From the NCBI GenBank assembly GCA_900545165.1, contig UQYA01000026.1, positions 1 through 22,281 of the forward strand: a stretch of DNA of 22,281 bases. Reading direction: 5' to 3'. Source of the stretch: an uncultured Collinsella sp. GTDB lineage: Bacteria > Actinomycetota > Coriobacteriia > Coriobacteriales > Coriobacteriaceae. The first letter of the stretch is position 1; every line of letters starts with the position of its first letter. The notes beneath the pieces are model-generated. The model saw only the letters and a list, made by a program, of their open reading frames with translations, had not been told where the DNA came from and did no database searches. Shown here piece by piece: positions 7,700-15,131 of the stretch. Position numbers and translations under genes: made by a program.

Positions 7700-8487
7700 G
7701 AACGAATCATCACTCCGTCGGGGTCGATCTTGTCCTGAATCTTCTTAAGCGTGCGGCGCAGCAGACGCGAGACCTGCACCTGCGAGATGCCCAGCTTCTT
7801 GGCAATCTCGATCTGGGTCATGCCCTTCACAAAGCGCAGCTCGATCACCTCGCGCTCACGCGGCGAGAAATCGCGGATGGCTTCCTCGATCACCAGGCGG
7901 TCATCGGTAAAGTCGAGCTCGTTGTCATCGTCGGCGTAACGGTCGAGAATCGAGGGCGCATCGTCGGAATCGGACGCACCAGGAGCCTCGATGGGCACCG
8001 AGGTATAGGCCGAAGACGATTCCATAGCCTCGAGGACCTCATCGACAGTCACATCTAGATACTCAGCGATCTCCTCAACCTTGGGCGAACGCTGCAGCTC
8101 GTTGGTAAGTTTGTCAGTAGCCTGGTTGACCTTGGCCGAGAACTCCTGCAGACGACGCGGTACGCGCACACTCCAGCCCTTGTCGCGAAAATGGCGTTTG
8201 ATCTCGCCCAGGATAGTGGGTGTCGCAAACGTCGTGAACTCGAGTCCGCGCTCGGGATCAAAACGGTCGATAGCCTTGAGCAAGCCCAGATAGCCGACCT
8301 GCATGAGATCGTCGAGCGGCTCGCCGCGATTCTTAAATTTGTTGGCAAGAAACCTTACCAGGTTCATATGGGACATGACGAGCTGCTCACGGGCGTCCGG
8401 ATCACCGGTCTCCTTGTAACGACGAAACAGCTCGCGAGTTTTCTCCTTGTCCCAAGCGGTCTTGCCGCTCCGGGAACGTTCGGTCAT
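7696..8487 (-). CDS. SigB/SigF-type (group 3) RNA polymerase sigma factor
   Basis: A 263-residue sigma factor with regions 2, 3 and 4 and no region 1.1. Region 2 (about 36-105) contains SHMNLVRFLANKF, DDLMQVGYLGLLKAIDRFDP and FTTFATPTILGEIKRHFRDKG, the last continuing into WSVRVPRRLQE, all typical of the SigB/SigF/SigG branch. Region 3 spans about 112-165. Region 4 (about 197-253) ends in the helix-turn-helix TQIEIAKKLGISQVQVSRLL. Such factors direct stress or developmental regulons and are usually held by an RsbW/SpoIIAB-type anti-sigma kinase. The gene starts one base after the stop of just such a candidate and overlaps the AI-2E permease gene by 4 bp. Whether it acts like SigB (general stress) cannot be read from the sequence. 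Confidence 0.93.
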   Translation of the reverse strand: MTERSRSGKTAWDKEKTRELFRRYKETGDPDAREQLVMSHMNLVRFLANKFKNRGEPLDDLMQVGYLGLLKAIDRFDPERGLEFTTFATPTILGEIKRHFRDKGWSVRVPRRLQEFSAKVNQATDKLTNELQRSPKVEEIAEYLDVTVDEVLEAMESSSAYTSVPIEAPGASDSDDAPSILDRYADDDNELDFTDDRLVIEEAIRDFSPREREVIELRFVKGMTQIEIAKKLGISQVQVSRLLRRTLKKIQDKIDPDGVMIRS

Positions 8488-8488
8488 A

Positions 8489-8866
8489 TTAGATATCCGC
8501 CTTGAGGTCGAGGGAAAGCGTCAGGGGCGCCGTAGTCTTTTCGTAGGAGTCGCACACGCTCGCGAGGATGAGCTCGGCATACACCGCAGCCTGGTCGTCT
8601 TCATCGACCGTAGCCTGGTCGCCAAAGGTAATAGTCATGCCAACGTGGGTCTCATCGACATCGAATTTGATGGTGATGTCATCGCAGTCGACCGCGGTGC
8701 AACCAAAGATGAAAGCCTCCTCAGCAGCCATGCGGATGTCCTCGATGCGATCGACAGACATAGAGCACAGGGCACCAACGTTGGCTGCCGTCATGCGCAC
8801 AAGGCGAGCGAGACGCGGGTCACCGGCAACGGTCAGCGTGATAGGGCAGGTTGCTTCGCTACTCAT
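8489..8866 (-). CDS. Probable anti-sigma factor, divergent RsbW-like (GHKL) protein
   Basis: A 125-residue protein starting at the ATG at 8866 (GAGGAG, 7-nt spacing). The frame extends to 8974 without support. Size, position directly before a SigB-type gene and the helix VDRIEDIRMAAEEAFIFG (about 38-55) recall the RsbW/SpoIIAB fold, where the equivalent helix carries the N-box (E...TNA..H) that holds Mg-ATP. Here the Glu pair is present but the Asn is replaced by a hydrophobic residue. No clear DxGxG box follows; the segment reads FDVDETHVGMTITFGD instead. It may bind sigma without kinase activity, or be a degenerate relative. No RsbV-like antagonist is encoded next to it. Its start overlaps the DUF948-like gene by 8 bp. 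The function is inferred mainly from context. Confidence 0.6.
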   Translation of the reverse strand: MSSEATCPITLTVAGDPRLARLVRMTAANVGALCSMSVDRIEDIRMAAEEAFIFGCTAVDCDDITIKFDVDETHVGMTITFGDQATVDEDDQAAVYAELILASVCDSYEKTTAPLTLSLDLKADI

Positions 8867-9446
8867 CGCAGGACTCCTCAGAGGTCTCGGCGGGCGTATA
8901 GGTGTAATACTGAGCCGGCTTGGATACAGACTTCTGACCATCATCGTCGCCCGCGGCGGCCTCGTCCTCGCCAATTAGGACGCGCTCGGTAGGCTGCTCG
9001 GCCTCCGCAGCGGCAGCGGCGAGCTTGCGATCGGCGTCGGCTGCAGGAGCCTTCACCTTATTGAAGAGCTTCTGCACAGCACCGGCGGCAGAGTCGGTCA
9101 CGTTCGACACAGCATTGCTGGCCTCGGCCATGCTGCCCGTAACCTCGGAAATGTCGCGAACCACGGCTTCGACCTCTACGAGATTGGAGGTAAGGGCATC
9201 AACTGCCGTCTTGCTCGACTTAAGCAGCGGCTCCATCTGGGCAAGCGCCGGCGTAAGCTCATCGACAGCGCCATCGAGCTTTGCCACCACAGGCTGAGCC
9301 TCGGCGATGGTGTTGTTGAGGTCGTTCACGGTCTTATCGAGCGAGTCGACAACATTGCGGGTCTTGCGCAGGGTAAGCGCGAGCTCAGCGATGGCCCACA
9401 CGCCGGCAACGGCGAGCAGCAGCAGGGCGATTTGAATGGGACTCAT
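8859..9446 (-). CDS. DUF948-like membrane-anchored coiled-coil protein
   Basis: A 195-residue protein: one N-terminal transmembrane helix (about 4-25), then a long helical region of heptad-like character (about 28-130) containing TVNDLNNTIAEAQPVVAKLD-type repeats, then an Ala/Glu/Asp-rich disordered tail with YYTYTP near the end. This layout matches the DUF948/YtxG group of small stress-associated membrane proteins. The ATG at 9446 follows GGGAGG by 5 nt. The end overlaps the anti-sigma candidate by 8 bp, so the two are likely co-translated. In several actinobacteria a DUF948 gene lies between rarA and alaS, which agrees with its place here. The biochemical role is unknown. Confidence 0.7.
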   Translation of the reverse strand: MSPIQIALLLLAVAGVWAIAELALTLRKTRNVVDSLDKTVNDLNNTIAEAQPVVAKLDGAVDELTPALAQMEPLLKSSKTAVDALTSNLVEVEAVVRDISEVTGSMAEASNAVSNVTDSAAGAVQKLFNKVKAPAADADRKLAAAAAEAEQPTERVLIGEDEAAAGDDDGQKSVSKPAQYYTYTPAETSEESCDE

Positions 9447-9546
9447 ACAAGCCTCCCGGAAGAATCGAAATACAGACGCTTTTCATGGTACCCCAAAGGG
9501 GACCGAACATGCCAAGAGCAGCAACGTGGGACAAAATTATCAGCAG

Positions 9547-10896
9547 CTACCTCGGTGCATTCCCGCTGCGGTCGCGTTCGCTTTGCTCTACGCGCCACTC
9601 TTCCCAGCCGCGCCCGGCAGGCTGCCAAAATGCACCGCGTTCCAAGCCATCGGGCAAATAGCGCTGATCGACCCAGCCTTCGGGATAATCATGTGGATAC
9701 TTATACACACCGTATTCATCGCTGCCCGGGCGATGGCGATCGCGCAGATAACTCGGCACCTCGCGAAGCCCACTAGAATGGATATCGGCCAGCGCCGCAT
9801 CGATCGAAGCCTCACACGCGTTGGATTTTGGCGCCAAGCACACATAGAGTGCAGCCTGAGCCAGGTTAATGCGGCACTCGGGATAGCCAATGACCTCGGC
9901 AGACTTAAACGCGGCATGCGCCACCAAAAGCGCCTGCGGGTCGGCGTTGCCAACATCCTCAGAAGCGTGAATCATAATACGGCGAGCGATAAACTTAGGA
10001 TCCTCCCCAGCATCGATCATGCGCGCGAGCCAATAGATCGTGGCATCGGGGTCACTACCGCGCATAGACTTAATAAACGCACTGATGATGTCGTAGTGCA
10101 TGTCGCCGTTTTTGTCGTATGTAAAGCCGCGACGCGGGTTGGCGATCTTCACGTCATCCACGGTGATGGGATAGCGCTCCCCCGCCGCGGGCGCTGGCGT
10201 TCCCTCGGTATCGGGACGCGTGACGGCAATCTCGCTCGCAAGCTCGAGCGTCGTGAGCGCCGAGCGAGCGTCACCCGCTGCCAGCGTGCAGATGGTCTTG
10301 ACCGTATCCTCATCGGCCGAGAACTTACCGTTCAAGCCCTGCGGTGCCTCAAGCGCACGTTCAATAAGCGTGGCGATATCCTCATCCTTCAGATGCTCAA
10401 GCTCCACCACACGCCCACGCGACAACAGTGCCGAGTTGACCTCGAAGTACGGATTCTCCGTCGTGGCGCCAATCATAATGACGGTACGGTTCTCAACTGC
10501 ATGCAGCAGGGCATCCTGCTGCGACTTAGAGAAGCGGTGAATCTCATCGATGAATAGAATGGTGCGGCGGTCGTAGGTATTCAGGCGCGTCTTGGCCTCA
10601 TCAATCACGCGGCGCAAGTCCTTCACGGTGCCCGTCACAGCGCTGACCTCGACAAACTCGCTCTTAGTATGGTTGGCGATAATATGGGCCAGCGTCGTCT
10701 TACCCGTACCGGCCGGCCCATACAAAATCACACTGGAAAGCACATCGTGTTCGATCGCGGCACGCAACCATGAGCCCTTACCGACGGCCTTTTGCTGGCC
10801 CACATACTCGTCGAGCGAATTGGGGCGCATACGCACCGCAAGCGGCGCATTCTGAAAGGAACGCTCGCGCGTCGAAGCAGAAAAAAGGTCGTCCAT
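9547..10896 (-). CDS. rarA: Replication-associated recombination protein A (MgsA/RarA AAA+ ATPase)
   Basis: A 449-residue AAA+ ATPase of the clamp-loader clade that acts at stalled replication forks. Visible features are VRMRPNSLDEYVGQ (21-34), Walker A GPAGTGKT (60-67), Walker B ILFIDEIH (113-120), sensor 1 GATTENP (143-149) and an Arg finger in LLSRGR (157-162). The C-terminal tetramerisation part includes YKYPHDYPEGW and QRYLPDGL, diagnostic of RarA. The ATG at 10896 (MDDLFSAST) is preferred; in-frame ATG 10902 and TTG 10914 lie just upstream with poorer ribosome-site spacing. A -10-like TATACT lies at 10941-10936 without a good -35. A 100-bp gap separates it from the sigma cluster, so shared transcription is possible but unproven. 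Confidence 0.95.
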   Translation of the reverse strand: MDDLFSASTRERSFQNAPLAVRMRPNSLDEYVGQQKAVGKGSWLRAAIEHDVLSSVILYGPAGTGKTTLAHIIANHTKSEFVEVSAVTGTVKDLRRVIDEAKTRLNTYDRRTILFIDEIHRFSKSQQDALLHAVENRTVIMIGATTENPYFEVNSALLSRGRVVELEHLKDEDIATLIERALEAPQGLNGKFSADEDTVKTICTLAAGDARSALTTLELASEIAVTRPDTEGTPAPAAGERYPITVDDVKIANPRRGFTYDKNGDMHYDIISAFIKSMRGSDPDATIYWLARMIDAGEDPKFIARRIMIHASEDVGNADPQALLVAHAAFKSAEVIGYPECRINLAQAALYVCLAPKSNACEASIDAALADIHSSGLREVPSYLRDRHRPGSDEYGVYKYPHDYPEGWVDQRYLPDGLERGAFWQPAGRGWEEWRVEQSERDRSGNAPR

Positions 10897-10956
10897 AGCC
10901 ATCCCGTGTATCAATCAAAAACGTTTTCCACTAACAGTATACCGAATATATACGAA

Positions 10957-12204
10957 CTACCGTTCGTTAATATAGGTACGGTGCGGAAACTCCAGACCGG
11001 GGAACAGCTTGCTCGTCAGTTCGCAGAAATAACCGTCCGTCATGCTCGCGATATAATCCACCACGGCTTGATCCTTGTCGTCCTGCCAGGCATAGGTGCG
11101 ATCGTAGTAGGAAAGCTGCTGCTCAATGCGCGAAATATGGTGCTTAAAGATGTACGAGGACTCGTCACCACTGTTTAGATCCCGCAGGCAACGGTCGTAG
11201 AGCTTTTCGAACGCCTCGCGCAGCTCCACCTCGGAATCGCCTTCGATACCGCCCTTGCTATAGATCTTCTCGTAGTTCTCGCGCTTGGCTCGGCGGATTT
11301 CCTCAAACAGGTCCTCGCTCATCTCGATGCACGGCTTACCATAGCTGTGCTCAACGATATCGATGGAGGCATGCGTGAGGATCCAACTGTTGTAGGCACC
11401 GCCCCGGCCATCATCAAAAGCGTCGGGTGACAGCAGGCCCGCCGCGATCGCATCCTGACGGTCACGACCGACGTAGGCAAGAATATCCGAGATGCGAACG
11501 ACGCAGCCCTCGAGCGTCATGGGACGCAGATGCCCAATTGCGCTATAGCCCGTGGCAATGCAATCCTCAACCGTCTGGTCAAACTGGTCAAAGGAGCTCA
11601 TGTCCGAGAGCTCAAACACACGCTGCTCGTACTCGCCGTTATGGCATAGCACGCCGTCGAGCGTCTGGAGCGACACGTTGCGGCCGTACAGTGTGTCGAG
11701 CACGCGGACCGACTGCACGTTATGGAAAAAATAACGCCCCGTACGCTCATGATAGATATCGTTGAGGAAACGCTCGCCGGCATGGCCGAAAGGCGTGTGT
11801 CCCAAGTCGTGACCCAGGCCAATCGCCTCGATCAGATCGCAATTGAGCCCCAGGGCGCGACCGATATCGCGCGCAATGCGGGAGACGAGCTGCACGTGCA
11901 AACCGCGGCGTGACAGATCGTCATTGCTACGGAAGCTAAAGACCTGCGTTTTGCCTGCATAACGGGTGTACGCCGGAAGATGAAGTATCTTTTCGGTATC
12001 GCGCATAAACGCCGGGCGCATAAGCGTGCCTTTGTCGGCGGCGCGATCAATACGACGAATGACCTGATCGTCGTTGCAACGATACGGGTTGACATAGCCC
12101 GAAGCACGATCGGCGGCAATGCGCTCGACAAGTTCGGGCGACAACGCCGAGGGAATACGGTCCATGCGCGCCTTAATGACGGCCGTTTCTTGATTAGTTG
12201 CCAT
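10957..12204 (-). CDS. dgt: dGTPase-family HD phosphohydrolase
   Basis: A 415-residue HD-superfamily enzyme. Members hydrolyse dGTP or other dNTPs to nucleoside and triphosphate. The metal site is visible: H103 in GLHVQLVSRIARDIG, the HD pair H132-D133 in GLGHDLGHTPFGHAGE with H136 and H141, and a later D in VVRISDILAYVGRD. The N-terminal RPAFMRDTEKILHLPAYTRYAGKTQVF is the conserved dGTPase entrance segment (canonical R..F..D..RI.H..AFRRL..KTQVF). The start is the ATG at 12204, 6 nt after AAGGAG. It lies 31 bp after the prepilin peptidase stop. The stop codon sits in the loop of a small palindrome (10952-10967). Substrate preference cannot be judged from sequence. Confidence 0.88.
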   Translation of the reverse strand: MATNQETAVIKARMDRIPSALSPELVERIAADRASGYVNPYRCNDDQVIRRIDRAADKGTLMRPAFMRDTEKILHLPAYTRYAGKTQVFSFRSNDDLSRRGLHVQLVSRIARDIGRALGLNCDLIEAIGLGHDLGHTPFGHAGERFLNDIYHERTGRYFFHNVQSVRVLDTLYGRNVSLQTLDGVLCHNGEYEQRVFELSDMSSFDQFDQTVEDCIATGYSAIGHLRPMTLEGCVVRISDILAYVGRDRQDAIAAGLLSPDAFDDGRGGAYNSWILTHASIDIVEHSYGKPCIEMSEDLFEEIRRAKRENYEKIYSKGGIEGDSEVELREAFEKLYDRCLRDLNSGDESSYIFKHHISRIEQQLSYYDRTYAWQDDKDQAVVDYIASMTDGYFCELTSKLFPGLEFPHRTYINER

Positions 12205-12235
12205 GGCATGCTCCTTAAGAAGGATGCGCAATCGG

Positions 12236-12658
12236 TTACAAAGTGCAGCCCACGACCTCGATTATGGCAAAAATCGGCACCAAAAACGGGAGCAATGGCA
12301 GGGAGCGTGATTTTGTGAAGAGGCAGGAGAGGGCCAGGGCCAGGAGTGCGACGGCAAATGCCACGATGCCACCCATAGGGTCGAGCGTGCAAAGCGCGAA
12401 GAGCGCCTTGGCATCCCCCATGCCGATGCCCGGGGCGTGGCGAAGGCGCCGCCAGAGCGACTCAGTGAGCACAAGGGCAAGGTAGACGATGACCGCAAGA
12501 CCGGCGTGGTCAAGCGCTGTGTTCAAACCGAGGTCGAGCCAAACGCCCGCCAACGCCGCCACGGCACATGCGCCGGCAAGCCCATTGGGAAACCGTCGCT
12601 CTCGGGCATCAATTGCCACGCCGGCAAAGATGCAAATCCAAAACGGGATATAGGCCAT
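12236..12658 (-). CDS. Short A24 (type IV) prepilin peptidase, TadV/CpaA-like
   Basis: A 140-residue, almost wholly hydrophobic protein with about five membrane segments. Two catalytic aspartates of the A24 aspartic peptidase family can be placed: D17 in VAIDARERRFPNG and D82 in the GIGMGDAKALFAL motif (consensus GxGD). Their separation of 65 residues is close to that in characterised members. The N-terminal zinc/methyltransferase domain of PilD-type enzymes is missing, which makes it TadV/CpaA/FlaK-like. Start ATG 12658 has GGAGGAG 4 nt upstream. No pilin, secretion ATPase or assembly gene occurs in this window, so its substrate must be encoded elsewhere or the gene is an orphan. Confidence 0.8.
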   Translation of the reverse strand: MAYIPFWICIFAGVAIDARERRFPNGLAGACAVAALAGVWLDLGLNTALDHAGLAVIVYLALVLTESLWRRLRHAPGIGMGDAKALFALCTLDPMGGIVAFAVALLALALSCLFTKSRSLPLLPFLVPIFAIIEVVGCTL

Positions 12659-12689
12659 CGGACTCCTCCTCGAGCTGCATCGCAAAAGC

Positions 12690-12731
12690 AAAAACCACCA
12701 CAAAGGTGCCTGTCCCCTTTGCGGTGGTTTT
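12690..12731 (-). terminator. Rho-independent terminator made of a REP-like palindrome
   Basis: On the minus strand AAAACCACC (12731-12723) pairs with GGTGGTTTT (12699-12691), and CAAAGG (12721-12716) with CCTTTG (12706-12701), with one mismatch between the two stems, a 9-nt loop and TTTTT at the end. It starts 8 bp after the glycosyltransferase stop and would end that transcript. The central part is nearly identical to the hairpin at 20335-20376. Confidence 0.85.
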
Positions 12732-12739
12732 GGTGGTGG

Positions 12740-14035
12740 TTATTTGGCGCCTTGCATGACCTCGTCAAGGGTAACGTTGACGGCGTGCTGCGTCGGCACC
12801 CAGTCGACCTTCAGGAACAGCGCGGCCACCGTGATGGGGATATAGCTGAACATAAAGATCGGGAAGGTAAACAGGTTAGTCACCAGGCGCCACTTTTGCG
12901 CGCAGTGAATATGCTTGTACTCAAAGATAGTCGTGAGCAGCGCCAGGATAAAGAACGTCTGATACATCATGGCGAAGGTCATAATGAGCGAAGCGGCGCA
13001 CGCCTGCATCTCGACTTCGGTTGCCAAGAAACCATGCGAAAGGCCACCCACAATCAAGAACGTCGCATTAGCGAGCATCGAGATCAGCGATAGCAGCATA
13101 CCCGGGGCGATCGTCATGAACATGTCGTAGGCGGCAAAGCGATGATAGCGGAACGTCGACTTGACCAGATGCTTACCGTAGGTAAAGAACACCTGGTAAA
13201 AGCCCTTGGTCCAGCGCATACGCTGCTTCCAGGATGCCTTGAACGTCACGGGTTGCTCGTCAAAGAACTCCGCCGGCGCATAGCCAATGCGAATACCGTG
13301 AATAGCGCAGAACGTAGTGAACTGAATGTCCTCGGTCAGCGTGTGGAACTGCCAACCGTGCATGCCCTCGATAACGCTTGACGAGATAAGGTAACCCGAA
13401 CCCGAAACAGCGCAGGACGTCTTACAGATATTGCGCGCGTTGTTGAGGAAGCGCGCCTCGCGTAGATACCACGTGGCATTAGCAGCCGAGATCCACGAGC
13501 TGCCGAAGTTCTTGGAATTGCGATAGCTCGTGACCACATGGAAGCCCTGGTCAAAGGCATCGTTCATCTTGGACACGTAATCGCGGGAGATAACGTTGTC
13601 GGCATCGAAGATAAAGTAGCCCTCAAACGTGTCGGGATACTCGTTGAGAATGCGATCGAAACCAAAGTCCATGACCCAGCTCTTGCCCTTTCGGGCCAGG
13701 TCATTGCGCTCGTAAACAATGGCACCGGCCTCGCGTGCGAGCTGCGCGGTGTTGTCGGTGCAGGCGTCGGCAACGACAAAGACCTCGATAAGCTCGGACG
13801 GATAGTCCTGGTCCTTGATGGAGCGTACGAGATTGGCAATTACGGCTTCCTCGTTATGCGCCGCGATAAAAAAGGCATAGCGATGGAGTTTTTTGGCCTT
13901 GGGAGGCGCGACCTCGCCACGAAGAGCGCCAATGACAAAGAAGACCACCTGGTACAGAAAGCAGACCGTGAGCAGCGTGACGACAATCTGGTTGAAGATC
14001 ACGATGGGTGTGTTGGTTTGTAAAAAGGCGAGCAT
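12740..14035 (-). CDS. Membrane glycosyltransferase family 2 (PgaC/BcsA-like)
   Basis: A 431-residue membrane protein with a processive-type GT2 domain. An N-terminal helix (about 11-37) precedes the catalytic core with FFIAAHNEE (55-63), VVADACTDNT (87-96), the metal-binding DADN (144-147), the catalytic-base motif TED (234-236) and QRMRW (271-275), the Q/RxxRW acceptor motif of chitin, cellulose, hyaluronan and poly-GlcNAc synthases. Three or four further membrane helices follow (about 290-415). It probably polymerises or transfers a UDP-sugar at the inner face of the membrane; the sugar is not assignable. The ATG at 14035 was chosen (GGGAG, 5-nt spacing) over an in-frame TTG at 14050. No PgaB/PgaD or c-di-GMP-binding PilZ partner is next to it, so it may act alone. 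Confidence 0.85.
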   Translation of the reverse strand: MLAFLQTNTPIVIFNQIVVTLLTVCFLYQVVFFVIGALRGEVAPPKAKKLHRYAFFIAAHNEEAVIANLVRSIKDQDYPSELIEVFVVADACTDNTAQLAREAGAIVYERNDLARKGKSWVMDFGFDRILNEYPDTFEGYFIFDADNVISRDYVSKMNDAFDQGFHVVTSYRNSKNFGSSWISAANATWYLREARFLNNARNICKTSCAVSGSGYLISSSVIEGMHGWQFHTLTEDIQFTTFCAIHGIRIGYAPAEFFDEQPVTFKASWKQRMRWTKGFYQVFFTYGKHLVKSTFRYHRFAAYDMFMTIAPGMLLSLISMLANATFLIVGGLSHGFLATEVEMQACAASLIMTFAMMYQTFFILALLTTIFEYKHIHCAQKWRLVTNLFTFPIFMFSYIPITVAALFLKVDWVPTQHAVNVTLDEVMQGAK

Positions 14036-14069
14036 GCAGGCTCCCAGCAACGTGTAACGTAAACAATCG

Positions 14070-14099
14070 TATATCTTACCGCAGGCTTACCGAGTTCAA
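14070..14099 (-). promoter_or_regulatory. Candidate promoter for glycosyltransferase gene
   Basis: Minus strand TTGAAC (14099-14094), an 18-nt spacer and GATATA (14075-14070) sit about 35 bp before the start codon, in the 82-bp gap after the pseudouridine synthase gene. The -35 is good and the -10 moderate. Confidence 0.35.
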
Positions 14100-14117
14100 G
14101 AAACCACCTAATACTGG

Positions 14118-15131
14118 CTAGGCTTCGAGAAGACCGAGCTGCGGAACGATTTCATCTCCAGCGGCCGTGCGACCGAGCGAGCGCGGAGCCAGATCATCGA
14201 GAACCGCAGCAAGATCCCACGGCAACTCGTCGCGGCACTCAATGCGCTCCCCCGTCACGGGATGTTCGAACGCCACGCGCCAGGAATGCAGAAACTGCCT
14301 GGTCAGGCCCTGGTCGGCGCGCGCATCGCACTTGCCGTAAAGTGGATCGCCCACGCAGGCGTGGTTGATATGACGCATATGCACGCGAATCTGATGCGTA
14401 CGCCCGGTAAACAGGTGACACTCGACAAGCGTGTAGCCGTCGTCAAAGCGCGTGGAATCAAAGCGCTCGAGGACCTTAAAGGTCGTAATGGCCTGACGGG
14501 CAAAGGGGTCGTCCGAAACCGCCATCTTGACGCGGTCGCGCGTGGAGCGGGCGATACCGGTATTGATGGTGCCCTCGTCCATGGCGATGTGCCCGTGGAC
14601 AAGCGTGATATAGCGGCGGTCGAGCGTACGCGTGCGAATGAGATTCTGAAGCGCGCGCTGCGTGTCGTCGTCCTTTGCCGCAAGCATGAGACCCGAGGTA
14701 TCGCGATCCAAACGATGCACGATGCCGGGGCGGTCCTCACCCTGCACGGTACCAAGATGATCGATACCGCAGTGGTAGACCAAGGCGTTCGCAAGCGTGC
14801 CGCTCTCGTGGCCGTGGGCGGGATGGCACACCAGCCCGCGCTGCTTGGAGAGCACAATGAGATAGTCGTCCTCATAGCGAATGTCGAGCGGGATGGCCTC
14901 GGGAATCACATCGGTGGGATCGTGAGGCTCGGGCAAGTCAACCGAGATGCGGTCACCGACGCGTACGGCATACTTTTTTGACAGGCAGGTCTCGCCGTTG
15001 ACGGCGACGGCACCGCCCTCGATCAGATGCGCACAGGCAGAGCGCGTGGGACAGCCATCGTTGGCGCCCAGATAGGCGTCAAGACGCTGACCAGAGGAAT
15101 CGTCGGCAACGAGAATATGGATGTCGGCCAT
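14118..15131 (-). CDS. RluA-family 23S rRNA pseudouridine synthase (RluD-like)
   Basis: A 337-residue protein with an N-terminal S4 RNA-binding domain (about 15-60, GQRLDAYLG...RSACAHLIEGGAVAVNG) and the RluA catalytic domain with HRLDRDTSG (139-147, catalytic D142), followed by the RxYxxLVHG-type strand and the TGRTHQIRVHM motif. It isomerises uridine to pseudouridine in rRNA. RluA, RluC and RluD cannot be told apart safely here, but the S4 domain and the place after lspA favour the RluD/YlyB group. Its ATG shares one base with the lspA stop (TAATG), a sign of coupled translation. The C-terminal 35 residues or so beyond the catalytic domain look unstructured. Confidence 0.93.
   Translation of the reverse strand: MADIHILVADDSSGQRLDAYLGANDGCPTRSACAHLIEGGAVAVNGETCLSKKYAVRVGDRISVDLPEPHDPTDVIPEAIPLDIRYEDDYLIVLSKQRGLVCHPAHGHESGTLANALVYHCGIDHLGTVQGEDRPGIVHRLDRDTSGLMLAAKDDDTQRALQNLIRTRTLDRRYITLVHGHIAMDEGTINTGIARSTRDRVKMAVSDDPFARQAITTFKVLERFDSTRFDDGYTLVECHLFTGRTHQIRVHMRHINHACVGDPLYGKCDARADQGLTRQFLHSWRVAFEHPVTGERIECRDELPWDLAAVLDDLAPRSLGRTAAGDEIVPQLGLLEA

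Noticed and set aside
9487..9504. A GGGTAC box in an imperfect palindrome before the sigma cluster, considered as a SigB-type -10
   Set aside because: No GTTT-like -35 lies at the right distance, and the box is part of a CCCC/GGGG palindrome. Self-regulation by the sigma factor cannot be supported from this.
9436..10557. A 373-codon plus-strand frame across rarA
   Set aside because: Low-complexity mirror of rarA, with no ribosome site or known motif.
10952..10967. Palindrome ACGAAC-N4-GTTCGT around the dgt stop codon
   Set aside because: Only 6 bp, no T-tract, and overlaps coding sequence. It is too weak to call a terminator or operator.
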